Assembly: GCA_023212725.1 (NCBI GenBank) | Contig: JALBYF010000088.1 | Span: forward strand, 1-62,566 | Direction: 5' to 3' | From: Tranzscheliella williamsii | Taxonomy: Eukaryota > Basidiomycota > Ustilaginomycetes > Ustilaginales > Ustilaginaceae | DNA length: 62,566 nt | In this document: positions 39,006-49,600 of the stretch, in pieces | How the letters are laid out: each line of letters begins with the position of its first letter | Numbering within the stretch: the stretch's first letter is position 1 | The notes under the pieces: model-generated | Told to the model about the DNA's origin: nothing | The model's database searches: none | Seen by the model: the letters and a program-made list of their open reading frames with translations, nothing else | Position numbers and translations under genes: made by a program

Positions 39006-40619
39006 CTAATTGGCGTTGGTAGGAATGCGTCCGTAGGTCCTTCGGTACATGTGGTCGACATTTTCGAGGTAGTAAGCACCAGGCCAAAGGTTCTCGAGCT
39101 GACCAACAGGCTTGTGGTTGACAGCGTTGTGGGTCGCCTCTCGGGTCTTGAGAGCCTCGACGTATGTCTCGCAGGGAACCACCTTCATGTTGGCGAGTCG
39201 GTTCTTGAGGTCAGCGGCCTTCACCATCTTCTCGGTGGAGCCGTTGACTCGGATGGCAAAGATGGAAGCAGCAGCACCGGAGCCGAAAGAGTACAGAAGG
39301 ATACGCTTGCCCTGGATCTCTTCTGAAGAGATATTGCTCAACAGAGAGACAAGGCCACCATAGAGCGATGCGGTGTACATGTTGCCGCATCGTCGGACAG
39401 TGTCCATGCCAGGCTCCAGTTTGGACTGCTGCTGCTCCTTTCCGAAGGCGGCAAAAGCCTTCTCGACGTCCTTGTTGGTGATGGTCGACTTTCGGTCGAG
39501 CTCAGCAAAACTGGCAGGGATCGAAGCGTACTTCTCATTCTTGGGGTCAGCGGCGTAATCGTTGTACAACAATCGGCCGAATCCCTTCTGGACAAGCTTC
39601 GAGTAAGGGCTGTGGAAGAGCGTGTAGTCAAAGTCGTCGACTTTCACAGAGGCGAGCGCTGATTCGTCAGTGTGGCCGTTGGCGGTGTTGGCAGAGGCAG
39701 CCTTCAACTTGGCTGCTCGCAACCGGTAAGCGTCGTACGCTTTGTCAAGGCAACCGAGGTACGCCTGGATGGTTTCAGGACCGTCGACCTCAGGGTATTC
39801 AGACGAGAGGTTGGGCTTGTAGAAGTCCCAGAAGTTGCTCATGTGGGTGCCGTGGGCCGGCTCAAAGACAAGCGGAGCATCGGGACCGATGAGCAAAGCG
39901 ACAGCACCGGCGCCACCTACAGGCCGAGCGGAGCCCTCGGCGTAGATGGCGATGTCGCCAGCAACGACGATAGCATCTCGACCATCCCAAGAACTGCTCT
40001 CCACCCAGTTGATGGCGTTGAAGAGAGCGGCGGTACCGCCGTAGCAAGCATTCTTGCTGTCGATCCCCTCGATGTTGTTGTTTCCAGCGGCGCCAAAGAT
40101 GTCCATCAGCACGGTCTTGACCGACTTTGACTTGTCGATGATGGTCTCGGTTCCCACGTCCAGACGGCCAATGCTCTTGGGGTCGATGTTGTTCTTCTCA
40201 AGCAGGCCGGATACAACTGCGCGAGGCAAAGTGGATTGCCGTCAACAGCGGAAGATACGGAAAAGCGTCTCGTGGTCAGTTTCTATATCCATGTAACAGC
40301 CAGCTAGCTCGGGACTGGGCATGTCAATGCGTGCTACTTACCTGAGAGAGCGAAAGAGTTGATGTCTTCTCGGTCATCGGTGCAAGCCATATACTTCTGG
40401 CCGAAACCGATGGTATACTTTCCCTTGGGGGCACCGTCAAAGTCCTCAAGCTCGTCTTCGGAAATGCACTGTTCGCAGCGAGGAGGCAAGCACGAGACCG
40501 ATGCGAGTCTGGCGTCAGATGCCACGCAAGGAAAGCAGCTGGCTATCGGTATCACTTACTCGTCGGGGGAAGTAGACCTCAACGGCCTTGATTCCAACGT
40601 TCTGAGGACGGGTAGACAT
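39006..40619 (-). CDS. ERG13: Hydroxymethylglutaryl-CoA synthase
   Basis: Condenses acetyl-CoA with acetoacetyl-CoA to HMG-CoA, the entry into the mevalonate, sterol and farnesyl pathway. Three exons: 40619-40560 (20 codons), 40468-40342 and 40216-39006, giving 465 residues. The introns are 91 and 125 bases, with GTAAGT donors and GAACAG/CGCGCAG acceptors. The joins rebuild YFPRRCISEDELEDFDG and INSFALSVVSGLLEKNNIDP, both standard for the family. The catalytic cysteine is Cys120 in SKNACYGGTAAL; the GDIAIYAEG, GGAGAVALLIG and LFHSPYSKLVQKG motifs are also present, as is LYSFGSGAAASIF near the C-terminus. The length is normal. It is divergent from TAH18. With three exons it is one of the most intron-rich genes here. 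Confidence 0.97.
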
Positions 40620-41305
40620 TTTGTACGGTGAGTGTGTCGGTAAGATGAACAAGGAGTGTAGGGGCAGCACAGCAGCTTTAAGAAGGAAGAGAACGGAGGT
40701 GGGCGAAACGGTCGGGAGTACGGATGGAAGGCAATGGTGCGACAGTGCAAGCGAACCCTAACGCGAAGCTGGCATCCCGGAAGATGCAGGCGCTGGGCGG
40801 GAGCACACACCACCCAAGAAGAAAGTTCAGTGGTGTTGCTTGCAGCTGCATCGAGACCCGCTTGTATTCGCGTTTCAGGCGTTGCATTGGGCACGCTAAT
40901 CAACGATTAAGCGCCGCTTTCAAGTCACGACGACTTTGCCACAGCTTCCCGCCGTGTAGCGTGGAAAAAGTCGGACCATTTTCAGAAGATCATGCCTGTC
41001 CAATACAACAACGCAGAGGATCAGGCGATCTGCGAACACCTGCACGCGTGTGGCCAGGTTCTCTTCAGCGGATGAAATCAGATCAAATCACAATTCGAAG
41101 GCGCAACCCACCCAACACTTTACTGGAACGCGAACAGTCACAGTGCTGATCAAGCCGATGCTTGTTAGGTTGGCATCTGGTCGGGCCTTGGTTCGGCGTC
41201 TTTCTTACGCTCTTTTTTTGATATGCATAACTCCAACCGTACCAGATTGTTGTGACTGGCATCGCTTACCACCTTGCTGCAGTACGAGGTGCACGAAGAA
41301 GCAAT
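40620..41305. promoter_or_regulatory. Divergent promoter region of ERG13 and TAH18, 686 bp
   Basis: Shared upstream region of two oppositely read genes. An ACGCGT word occurs at about 41044-41049. No sterol-element consensus could be pinned down by eye and no gene is contained. Confidence 0.5.
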
Positions 41306-43285
41306 ATGCTATCGGATCGGACGACATCGGCCGTTGCCTCGTCGTCGCGAGTGAGCCTTGATGACGTGCCGGCAGACGGCGAGGCCGCAGCAAGGCATGT
41401 CACCATCCTGTACATGACACAGACCGGCACTGCCCAGGATGTTGCCCTACGGATAGCTCGACAAGCCCGGCGAAAGCGCTTCTCTGTCACCGTGGCGGAT
41501 GCAGCGGACTACGATGTGACAGAGCTGGTCACTGAAACGCTGGTTATCTTCATCGTGGCCACGACGGGCCAGGGCGAGTTTCCGACGAGCTCGCTGCCGT
41601 TCTGGAGCTTCCTGCTGCGCAAGGGCTTGCCGAGCCATGTGCTGTCCGATCTCTCCTTCGCCGCTTTCGGCCTGGGCGACACCACCTACACCAAGTTCTG
41701 CTGGCCCGTTCGGCTGCTCACCAGGCGGCTGACCGCGCTCGGCGCCACAGAACTTGCAGAGCGCGGCGAAGGCGACGCCATGCACTACCTCGGCCTCGAG
41801 GGAACACTGGCACCCTGGCTCGATGCCCTGTGGGCCAAGCTCGATGAACTCCTTCCCTTGCCACACGGCATCGACGAAATCGGCAGAGACGAGCTTCTCC
41901 CTCCGACAACCACGATCGAGCTTTCCGATGCAAACAGCACAGCCGATGACGCCAGCGACAATCTGGCCCATTTCGAGCATCATCTTACAAAACACGGCTG
42001 GACTTTGTCCACTCTGCTCAGTAACGACCGTATCACGGCGCCAGGGCATTTTCAGGACGTCCGTTTACTGCAGTTTACCCGTCCCGCCCGCTCTGGTGAC
42101 TCTGCGCAAACCGACACACCCGTGTGCAGCAGCAACGGCGATGGAAGTCCTACCGGCTCTCCGCCGCCGTTGATAGCGTACGAGCCGGGCGACATCTTGC
42201 GGCTGCACCCGGTGAACGACGCGGCCTCGGTCGCCGAGATGCTGGCGCGGCTAAACCTGTCCGGGTCCAGCGTGGTGCGGGTTTCAGGCGCTACGGTGCC
42301 GGAGACGGTTCCGCAGGCGCCGGCGCAGCTGACGGTGGCGCAGCTCCTGACGTGCCATCTCGACTTTACCGCGGTTCCGACGCGGTCGTTTTTCGAGCAG
42401 GTGCGGCTCTTCTCGCCGCCGGGTTCGCTGGAGCGCGAGAAGCTGGATGAGTACTGCGGCATCTGTGCGCCCGACGCCAGCGCGCAGGACGGCGTCGACG
42501 AGATGTTCGAGTACGCGCAGCGCCCGCGCCGCACGATCAAGGAAGTGCTCGACGAGTTCCGCAGCGTCGCCATCCCGCTCGCGTACCTCGCGGACGTCGT
42601 GCCCTGGATCAAGCCGCGCGAGTTCAGCATCGCCAGCGCGCCCGTCGACTACCCGCCGATCGACGCCGGCGGATGCCGCTCCGTGCAGCTGGCCGTCGCC
42701 ATCGTAAGGTACAAGACGCGCCTGAGGAAGACGCGCACCGGCCTCTGCACGCGCTGGCTTGCCGCCCTGCCACAGGGCTGCCAGGTGCCCGTCCAGCTCA
42801 AAAAGGGCTACCTAACCCTGCCGCCGCGCGGCGTGCCGTTGATCCTGGTCGGGCCCGGCACCGGCTGCGCGCCCCTGCGCTCGCTGGCGCTCGAATGCCT
42901 CGCCGCCGATCCGAGCCAGGAGATGCACCTCTTCCTTGGCTTCCGAAACAGAGACAAGGACTTTCTGTTCGGCGACGACTGGCAAGCCCTGCAGCGCAAG
43001 CAGGAAGGGAGGGTGCACCTGCACACAGCCTTCAGCCGCGACACGGACGAGAAGCTCTACGTCCAGCATCTGATCGCCAAGCACGGCCAGGCGCTCTGGG
43101 ACGCCATCCTCGAGCGCATGGCGTACATCATCGTCGCCGGCTCCTCGGGCAAGATGCCGGAGCAGGTCAGAGCCGCGTTCCAGGATGTGGCGCAGAAGCA
43201 CGGCGACATGGACGAGGAGCAGGCCAAGCGGTTCATCGACATGCTCGAGCGCCAGAAGAGGTGGCAGGAAGAGTGCTGGGCCTAG
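41306..43285 (+). CDS. TAH18: NADPH-dependent diflavin oxidoreductase Tah18
   Basis: Tah18 passes electrons from NADPH through FAD and FMN to Dre2 for cytosolic iron-sulfur protein assembly. The chosen ATG at 41306 gives 659 residues; the open frame extends 18 codons upstream without an ATG. The flavodoxin domain starts near residue 31 with ILYMTQTGTAQDVA (FMN phosphate loop 36-47), followed by VATTGQGEFP and FAAFGLGDTTYTKFCW. The FAD-binding motif is REFSIASAP, with Phe where many relatives have Tyr. The NADPH site is GPGTGCAPLRS at 516-526 with GFRNRDKDFLF. The chain ends with the aromatic-capped RQKRWQEECWA. Intronless; its stop lies only 34 bases from the stop of the convergent CID gene. 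Confidence 0.95.
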   Translation: MLSDRTTSAVASSSRVSLDDVPADGEAAARHVTILYMTQTGTAQDVALRIARQARRKRFSVTVADAADYDVTELVTETLVIFIVATTGQGEFPTSSLPFWSFLLRKGLPSHVLSDLSFAAFGLGDTTYTKFCWPVRLLTRRLTALGATELAERGEGDAMHYLGLEGTLAPWLDALWAKLDELLPLPHGIDEIGRDELLPPTTTIELSDANSTADDASDNLAHFEHHLTKHGWTLSTLLSNDRITAPGHFQDVRLLQFTRPARSGDSAQTDTPVCSSNGDGSPTGSPPPLIAYEPGDILRLHPVNDAASVAEMLARLNLSGSSVVRVSGATVPETVPQAPAQLTVAQLLTCHLDFTAVPTRSFFEQVRLFSPPGSLEREKLDEYCGICAPDASAQDGVDEMFEYAQRPRRTIKEVLDEFRSVAIPLAYLADVVPWIKPREFSIASAPVDYPPIDAGGCRSVQLAVAIVRYKTRLRKTRTGLCTRWLAALPQGCQVPVQLKKGYLTLPPRGVPLILVGPGTGCAPLRSLALECLAADPSQEMHLFLGFRNRDKDFLFGDDWQALQRKQEGRVHLHTAFSRDTDEKLYVQHLIAKHGQALWDAILERMAYIIVAGSSGKMPEQVRAAFQDVAQKHGDMDEEQAKRFIDMLERQKRWQEECWA

Positions 43286-43319
43286 CCGTCGGCGAATCGC
43301 CGTTCTACTCTGGCCCATT

Positions 43320-45187
43320 TCAGCGTGAGGTCGGGATCGTAAAGCTTTCCGACGGCCCGCGGTCGTCCTGCGCCGCCTGGCTGGGCCGCCGGCCGTCGTC
43401 TGCATCAGAGCCGCCACGCGCGCCACCGTAGCCGTTCCTGCCCGAGGCGGCCCCGCGCGCCTGATGGTGGCGAGAGTAGGCGTCTCCCTGCCCCTGCCCC
43501 TCCCAATGCCGGGGCGCGGGCTGCCGCGATGGATTCGACGGGGTCGCCGGGGCATCGGCGCCCTCTGCGCCTGGCGCTGGAGGGAACATACCCATCATCA
43601 TGCACATCATCACTTCCTGGTTCGACGGCATGTATCCGTATGTGTTCTGCCATAGCCGGCCCACGTGGAGCCAGGCCTCTGGCTTTGTCGGATCGAACGT
43701 CGATATGTCGAACGTGGCCAGTGTTTCCGTATCGTTGGAGTTGTGGTTTCTAGAGTCCGCGGAGGGCGCTGTGCGAGCCGCGGGGGGGCTTCGTGTGCTG
43801 TCTGTAGCGGCGACTTGGGAGCGCAGACCGGGTATGGCGTCAGGGTCTGGGTCCCTGCCCCAACGGGACCGTTTTCGGTCAGGTGCGTAGTGGTTTGCGT
43901 CGGACTCGGCCGCAGGGTCCGCATCTCTCCGAGTCCGGGCGTGCGCGTCGAAGCGGCCAGAGCTAGGGCTGCGCGACCGCCTGCGGTAGCCGTCGTCCGC
44001 CGGAGAAGGTGCGGGCAGCCGCGCTGGCGGAGGCCCAGGCGGCGCGACTGCGGCCCCGCCGGGGTGCGCCGCCGCAGCAACGCTCGGTGCTGAGCCGGAT
44101 GAGCTGGTGCCAGCGGCCAGCTGCTGGAGCATGGTGAGCTGCGATAGGTCAAAGCTGGGCGCCGCCGACGGGGGAGCGGCCTGCGAGGGCGGCGGTAAGG
44201 CACTGGTTAGGCTGCCGAGGACACCCGAGAGCGATGCCAGTAGCGTGCCTGCATCCGGCGGCGGCAGATTGGCCGCTGCATTTGGCTGGGGTGAGCGGCG
44301 GGCCACACCGGAAGATGATGGGTAGTTGGGACGACGGGTGAGATGGGTCGGGCTGCCGGGTGGAGTGGTGCTGCGCGTTTTTCCTTTCTGTGCAGTGGAG
44401 AGCGAAGCCTTCAGGCGAGACAGGAAGGGCGGATCGAAGGTACTGGCCCGAGCCCAGATATCGACCACTTTCATTACCTTCTCCTGAGAAACAGCAGGAC
44501 ACAAAACAGCAAACGAAGGAAGAGTGAGTCCACAGTCTGGATGAAGACACAGCGGTGAAGTGCGTGAATACCCCAGAGATTCGATTGCATGTTTGCATGT
44601 TTTGCGGCTCGAGGTATGCACAGGGATAGGTTGTAAGGGCGAGACGGCCCGGCCACAAGGGTCCTGTGCGCCCACTGCAGGCAGCCATTCTCCAGGGCGA
44701 TGGGAATGAGGAGAAGGTGCTCTGTCTGGAGACAGCGGCGGAGGAACGGGTGGAGGAACGATTGCGGGGAGGCTGGACTTACCTGCTGTTCTTCTGCGAC
44801 CGAGACCAGTGTATCGAGGCAAATTTCTTCGGCTGCGAGCGGCGCTGTGGAGAGGAAGGCCTTGGCGCCAGCAAGGAGAGCCTCCGCGGATCCATCTTGG
44901 AACGTAGTCGCTTTGGGCGCCTTGGCATGGTGAGCGTCGAAGCCCTGGGCGTGTTTGCGCACGATATCGGCGGCATGCCTGACTACAGCGTCGAACAGGT
45001 AGAGCGACGACACCTTTGTGCTTTTGGTAGACTTTTTGTGGCACTTGACCATCATCTTGACGGCTAGGGAGCTCTCGTGGAAGCAGCGGGTCGCATGTGC
45101 CTTGACTCTGTCGACGCGCGAGGCTGAGAGCTTGTTTGCCAAGATCGTCTCGAAGAGCACCTTGCCGAAGGCGTCAACCTCTGCCAT
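43320..45187 (-). CDS. RNA polymerase II CTD-interacting domain (CID) protein
   Basis: Two exons, 45187-44783 and 44483-43320, separated by a 299-base intron (GTAAGT donor, TTTCTCAG acceptor), give 522 residues. The N-terminal CID covers about 1-150: AEVDAFGKVLFETILANKLS, then KKSTKSTKVSSLYLFDAVVR, and across the splice VAEEQQ-EKVMKVVDIWARASTF. The domain binds phosphorylated C-terminal repeats of RNA polymerase II in termination factors such as Nrd1/Seb1, Pcf11 or Rtt103. The middle is Pro/Ser/Arg-rich and disordered. A conserved-looking segment near residues 430-475 (FDISTFDPTKPEAWLHVG, then NTYGYMPSNQEVMMCMMMG) is followed by Gly/Arg-rich tail. No RRM is seen, unlike Nrd1. ATG at 45187 is used because the upstream extension lacks one. 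Divergent from GPM1. Confidence 0.88.
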
Positions 45188-45722
45188 CGTGGATGTTCGG
45201 AGCACTTGCGCAGGTCGAAGGAAGCCTCTGCGATGTTGCTGAGAAGCGGATGGGACAAAGGTCGGATGAGATGAGTTGTGCTATGAGAAGAACGGGAAAG
45301 AAGAAGTCAAAACAGAAGAGGTGGGGACGCTGAGGGTGACGGAGTGCGGAGTGTTAGGTTCCCCTCTGACATTGTTCACCCCAGCTTAACATGTTGCGAG
45401 CCTCACGGTTGGGGCGTTACTCGTCATTTTGGGTTTGTGATACGTAACCAAAGCTAGGTAGCGTGCGGTGGCCAAAGTACATATATTCAAACTGAATACG
45501 GAACGTGCTAGTTAGAGTATCTTACATTACTATTGAATATGTTGTCGTTATCGATCGGTGCCCAAGGGCAGGCAGAGTAGCTGATCACGCCGCCGCTTTT
45601 CGCTGCGAATGGGCCGCTTTAGATAACTCTGTGTGGGCAGCTTCTGACCATCTTTGCTACGCCTACCTTTGATCCACACACTCTCTTCCACGTCGATTCA
45701 CATCTGCACGACAGCAACAAAG
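45188..45722. promoter_or_regulatory. Divergent promoter region of the CID gene and GPM1, 535 bp
   Basis: Intergenic between two start codons facing away from each other. It is AT-richer near 45470-45560 (ATATATTC) than its surroundings; no gene is contained. Confidence 0.5.
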
Positions 45723-46425
45723 ATGGTTGGAACACTTGTGCTTACGCGCCACGGGCAGTCCGAGTGGAACAAGCTGAACCTGTTCACGGGCTGGAAGGAT
45801 CCTGCGCTGACCGAGCTTGGGAAGGAGGAGGCGCTGACGGGAGCCAAGCGGATCGCGGCGTCGGGGACGCGGTTCGACATTGCGTTTACGTCTGCGCTGC
45901 AGCGGGCGCAGACGACGCTGGCGATCCAGCTCAAGGAGATCGGGCAGGAGGACATCGAGGTGCGCCGTGACCAGGCCCTCAACGAACGCGACTATGGCGA
46001 GCTCGCCGGCCTTAACAAGGACGACGCCCGCAAGAAGTGGGGCGAGGACCAGGTCCACATCTGGCGCCGCAGCTACGACGTCCCCCCCCCCGGCGGCGAA
46101 TCCCTCAAGCTCACCGCAGAGCGCGTCTGGCCCTACTACCACAAGCACATCCTCCCCCTCGTCAAGCAGGGCAAAAACGTCATCGTCACCGCCCACGGCA
46201 ACTCCCTCCGCGCCATGATCAAGGACATCGAGAAAATCTCCGACGACGACATCGGTACGTCCCCTCCCTCCCCTCTCTCCCCGCACGTCGATGCTAACTT
46301 CCTACCCCCCTTTGCCTCCCTCCTCGCATCCAGTCGGTCTCGAGCTCGCCACCGGCGTTCCCATCCAGTACAAGCTCGACCAGGACGGAAACGTCGTCTC
46401 CAAGGACATCCTCAAGGAGGAATAA
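45723..46425 (+). CDS. GPM1: 2,3-bisphosphoglycerate-dependent phosphoglycerate mutase
   Basis: Interconverts 3- and 2-phosphoglycerate in glycolysis. Two exons, 45723-46254 and 46334-46425, with a 79-base intron (GTACGT donor, CATCCAG acceptor), give 207 residues. The active-site histidine is in [20 protein letters not shown] (His11 in that run) and the second in [28 protein letters not shown] and [11 protein letters not shown] are also present. The join rebuilds [20 protein letters not shown]. It lacks the roughly 25-residue insertion and longer C-terminus of the Saccharomyces enzyme and so matches the short form found in Schizosaccharomyces pombe. Ending in KDILKEE without a peroxisomal tripeptide. 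Convergent with MBP1. Confidence 0.95.
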
Positions 46426-46650
46426 GCGCCATCCCCGCCTCGGCTTCCGACCAAAGTAGATCGCCCGCGTATCGTGAAATGTGAACTTGCCGTTTGTGCC
46501 ACACAGCCGCCACGGCCGCACTGTGCCCGGTGGGAGTGTGACCCGAAATCAATTTGAAAGCAACACGTCTCGTGAGCATACATCCGGTGGAGGTGCGGGG
46601 GTGCGGGGAAAAGAGGGCGGGCAAGGCGGATGCAGGGGAGGGAGGGGCGG

Positions 46651-49600
46651 TTAGGCGAGGGTGCCGTTGGCGGTGGGGGTAGGGGGCGGAGCGGCGCGGC
46701 CGACCTTGTGCATGAAGTGGGCGACGCGGGCGAGGTCGACGTCCGGGCCGTCGCTCTCCATGGCGGTGAGGAGCTGGTCGAGCATGGGCTCCACCTTGTC
46801 TTCTGCGATGTTGGCACAGATGGCGACGACCTGCCGACACTGCAGCTCCTTCTGCGCGCTCGTGTCGTCCAGCGCCGCGATTTGCGCCTCGAGCGCACCG
46901 CAGCCAGCCTCGTAGTACGAGACCAGCCACCGCAGCCGCACCAGCTCCTCGCTCTCGACCAGCCCCTCGTCCACCGTGCTCGCACCCAGCCGGCCTAGAT
47001 CCCCCGCTATGTCGCTCAGCACCGCCAGCTCGCCATCCGCCTCCTCCGCCCGCAGCGCAGCTATGTCCGGCTTCTTCTCTTCCCCCCCATCCACATCCAT
47101 CGCCTCTTCGCTATCCGCCGCCGTTTTAGCATCTCCGCTATCCGCTGCCGTCTTAGCATCTCCGCTATCCACTGCCGTCGTAGCATCTCCGCTGTCCACT
47201 TTAGCATGGTCGGTGCCGCCCGACGATGTGTTCTGGGCGGCGCACTCGTGCTCCAGCTCGTCGATTTTGCGCTCAAGCTCCGCATCTTCTGCGGAAGCCA
47301 GGCCCAGCTGTTCGGCGATGGCCCGGCGGAGGTTGCGCACCCGCTGGCGCGCCTCGTCCTTCTCGGCCAGCACGCCATGGGCTGCAGAGACGGTTCGGCG
47401 CCGCGCAGCAAGGTCGCGGGTCGCTGCCTGCAGATGGCTCTGCACGGTCGCCAGGGCGTCTTGCTTCTCTGTGAGCTCTTTTTCGAACGTCGTCTGCAGA
47501 TCGTCTAGCGTCGATGCGAGCTGGTCGCGAACGTCGGAGCTCTTCATGACAGGCACCTGTGAAGGCCTCGCCAGCGCCGCGATGATGTCCTGCGGATTTT
47601 GCGAGGCCAGATCGGCAGCGGTAAGAGGAGGCAGGGAAGAGACCGTGCTGGCGCCGGCCACAGATCCACCGTCGTGCTGCGACTGCGAGTCGATACCCGC
47701 TTCGATGCCCCAGTCGGATGGCCGGATGCCGAGGGTGTTGGGCAGGTCCTTGCGAGCACCTACATCCAACAGCATCCGGACCATGCTGGCGTTACCGAGG
47801 CGAGCGACAATGCCCAGCGCAGTCTCGCCATCCTCGTCCTGCGCATCGACCAAGCCCTTGTACTTGGAACTTTTCTCATTGGCAATGTGTTCCAAGACGC
47901 AGGCGAGATAGTACCGCGCAGAAGCCGCACGTCCTTTTAAAGCGGCAACGAGCGCAATGTGATGCAGCACCGTTCGCTTTTTGAAGTCCCTGGTGTTGAG
48001 CGAAGAGGACAGCAGCCCCAATAGGACAGGGAAGGACGAGGCGTCGTACGAGTTGGTCACCAGAACTGAACGGTGCAACGCCGTTTCGCCCGCATGGTTG
48101 CCTGCATGGACGTTGGCACCGCCCTGCCACGGAGGCCGGGCGACCAGCGTTCGAACTAGCGGCAGCCGACATAATGCTGAAGCCCAGTGCAGAGCTGTGT
48201 GGCCATGGTCATCGGTGACAAGATCGACGGTGGCTTTTGGACCGTCGGTTCCGGCAGTGCCGAGGCCGCCCAGGCTCGCCTTTTCGCGCAGATCGGCCAG
48301 AAGCTTGTCGAGCTTTGCCGTGTAGGCATCACCCTCCGCCGCAGTGCCGGCGGTAGCGGCCCTAGGCGATGAGCCGTTCTGGACAGCAGCCTCGCCGGCC
48401 GGGTTGACACTGTCCTCGGCGAAGAGGCTCACCAGATGATCACGCATCCTCTTCTCGCCCTCGTCGTACGGTTTCGGAGGCAGAGCGCGATCCGCGTAGC
48501 GAGGCACAGCGCCGTCTCGGCCCGAAGCGTCCGGCGCGCCGACAGCCATACGATGGCCTCTGGGTGCAGAAGCGGCTCGCAGCGAACCGCCGGCTGGGCC
48601 AAGTGCATTGAGGTCCTTGACAGGCGAAGGCCCCGCCATCAGCGAGCTAGATTCGCGAGATGGGCTGGTCAAACGCGACCTCTTTGCGGCCGAAGCGTCG
48701 TCTTGGCCTGCGTCGGAGGTATTGTGGCCTCGCTTCTCGCCGACGGATTGGGTGTCGGTAGAGGATGAGGAAGGGAGCGGAACGCCGGCGGGCACGTAGC
48801 CGTAAACGTTGAAGTTCTGGAGAGCTTCTTGCTCGGCTTGACTGGAGCCGGGAGGAATGGCGTGGGGTGCCGTAGAAGGGGATTCGGTGCCAAAGCTGCT
48901 CAGCAGGCCGCCTGCGCCAGGCGGCATGAAGAGAGCGGGCGACATTTCTCGCTGCTGAGAGTCCTTGGGGGGTTTTAGGGAGAGGAATCGAGGCTGTTGG
49001 CTCGGGCCTGCTGCGCTGAGGGGTGCAGGCGGGTAGAGTTTGCTTGGTGTGGGTGCTCTAGCGTCGTTGACAAGGGATGCAGACGAGTTGCGGGCCGAGG
49101 TAGCGGGCTTCCTGCGCTGGTAGAGCTTTGGAATCTGATCTGCGGTGGACGGGTCAAACTCGAGGATGGGCTTGAGAAGATGGGAGACATTGTACTCGGC
49201 TGCTACTTGCTGTGCGCGTTGAAGCGGGATCCAGGTGCCTTGAAACTTGCCATAGCCTCCTTGGATCTTCTCGTGCTCTCCGGTAAGGATGCTCTTTTCG
49301 AGGATCTTGGTCCGACGTGTTTTCTCGATGCCGGCAATCTTGAGGATCTGAGTAGCGTTGAGCCAGCCATCGCCGCGTCTGCGCATCACGGCGATGCCCC
49401 TTACGGTGATCTCATAGACGGGCACATTGGAGTAGGTGGCGAGGTAGACGGTGGGAATGTTGCCAACAGGATTCTGCAGGGCGGCGTTGGCTTGCGCCGG
49501 TGTCATATTCTTGAGCTGGGCGGGGGTGAGCGGGCCGGACTGAGCCGGTGGGGCTGCACCGTTAGGATTCGGGTTGGCGCCAGCATGGCCCATGACTCGC

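Noticed and set aside
46255..46484. Alternative C-terminus of phosphoglycerate mutase by intron retention, splice shift or stop readthrough as a cryptic peroxisomal signal
   Set aside because: Such signals exist for other Ustilago glycolytic enzymes, but the three readable extensions here end in REM, RPK and KSI, none a PTS1 tripeptide.
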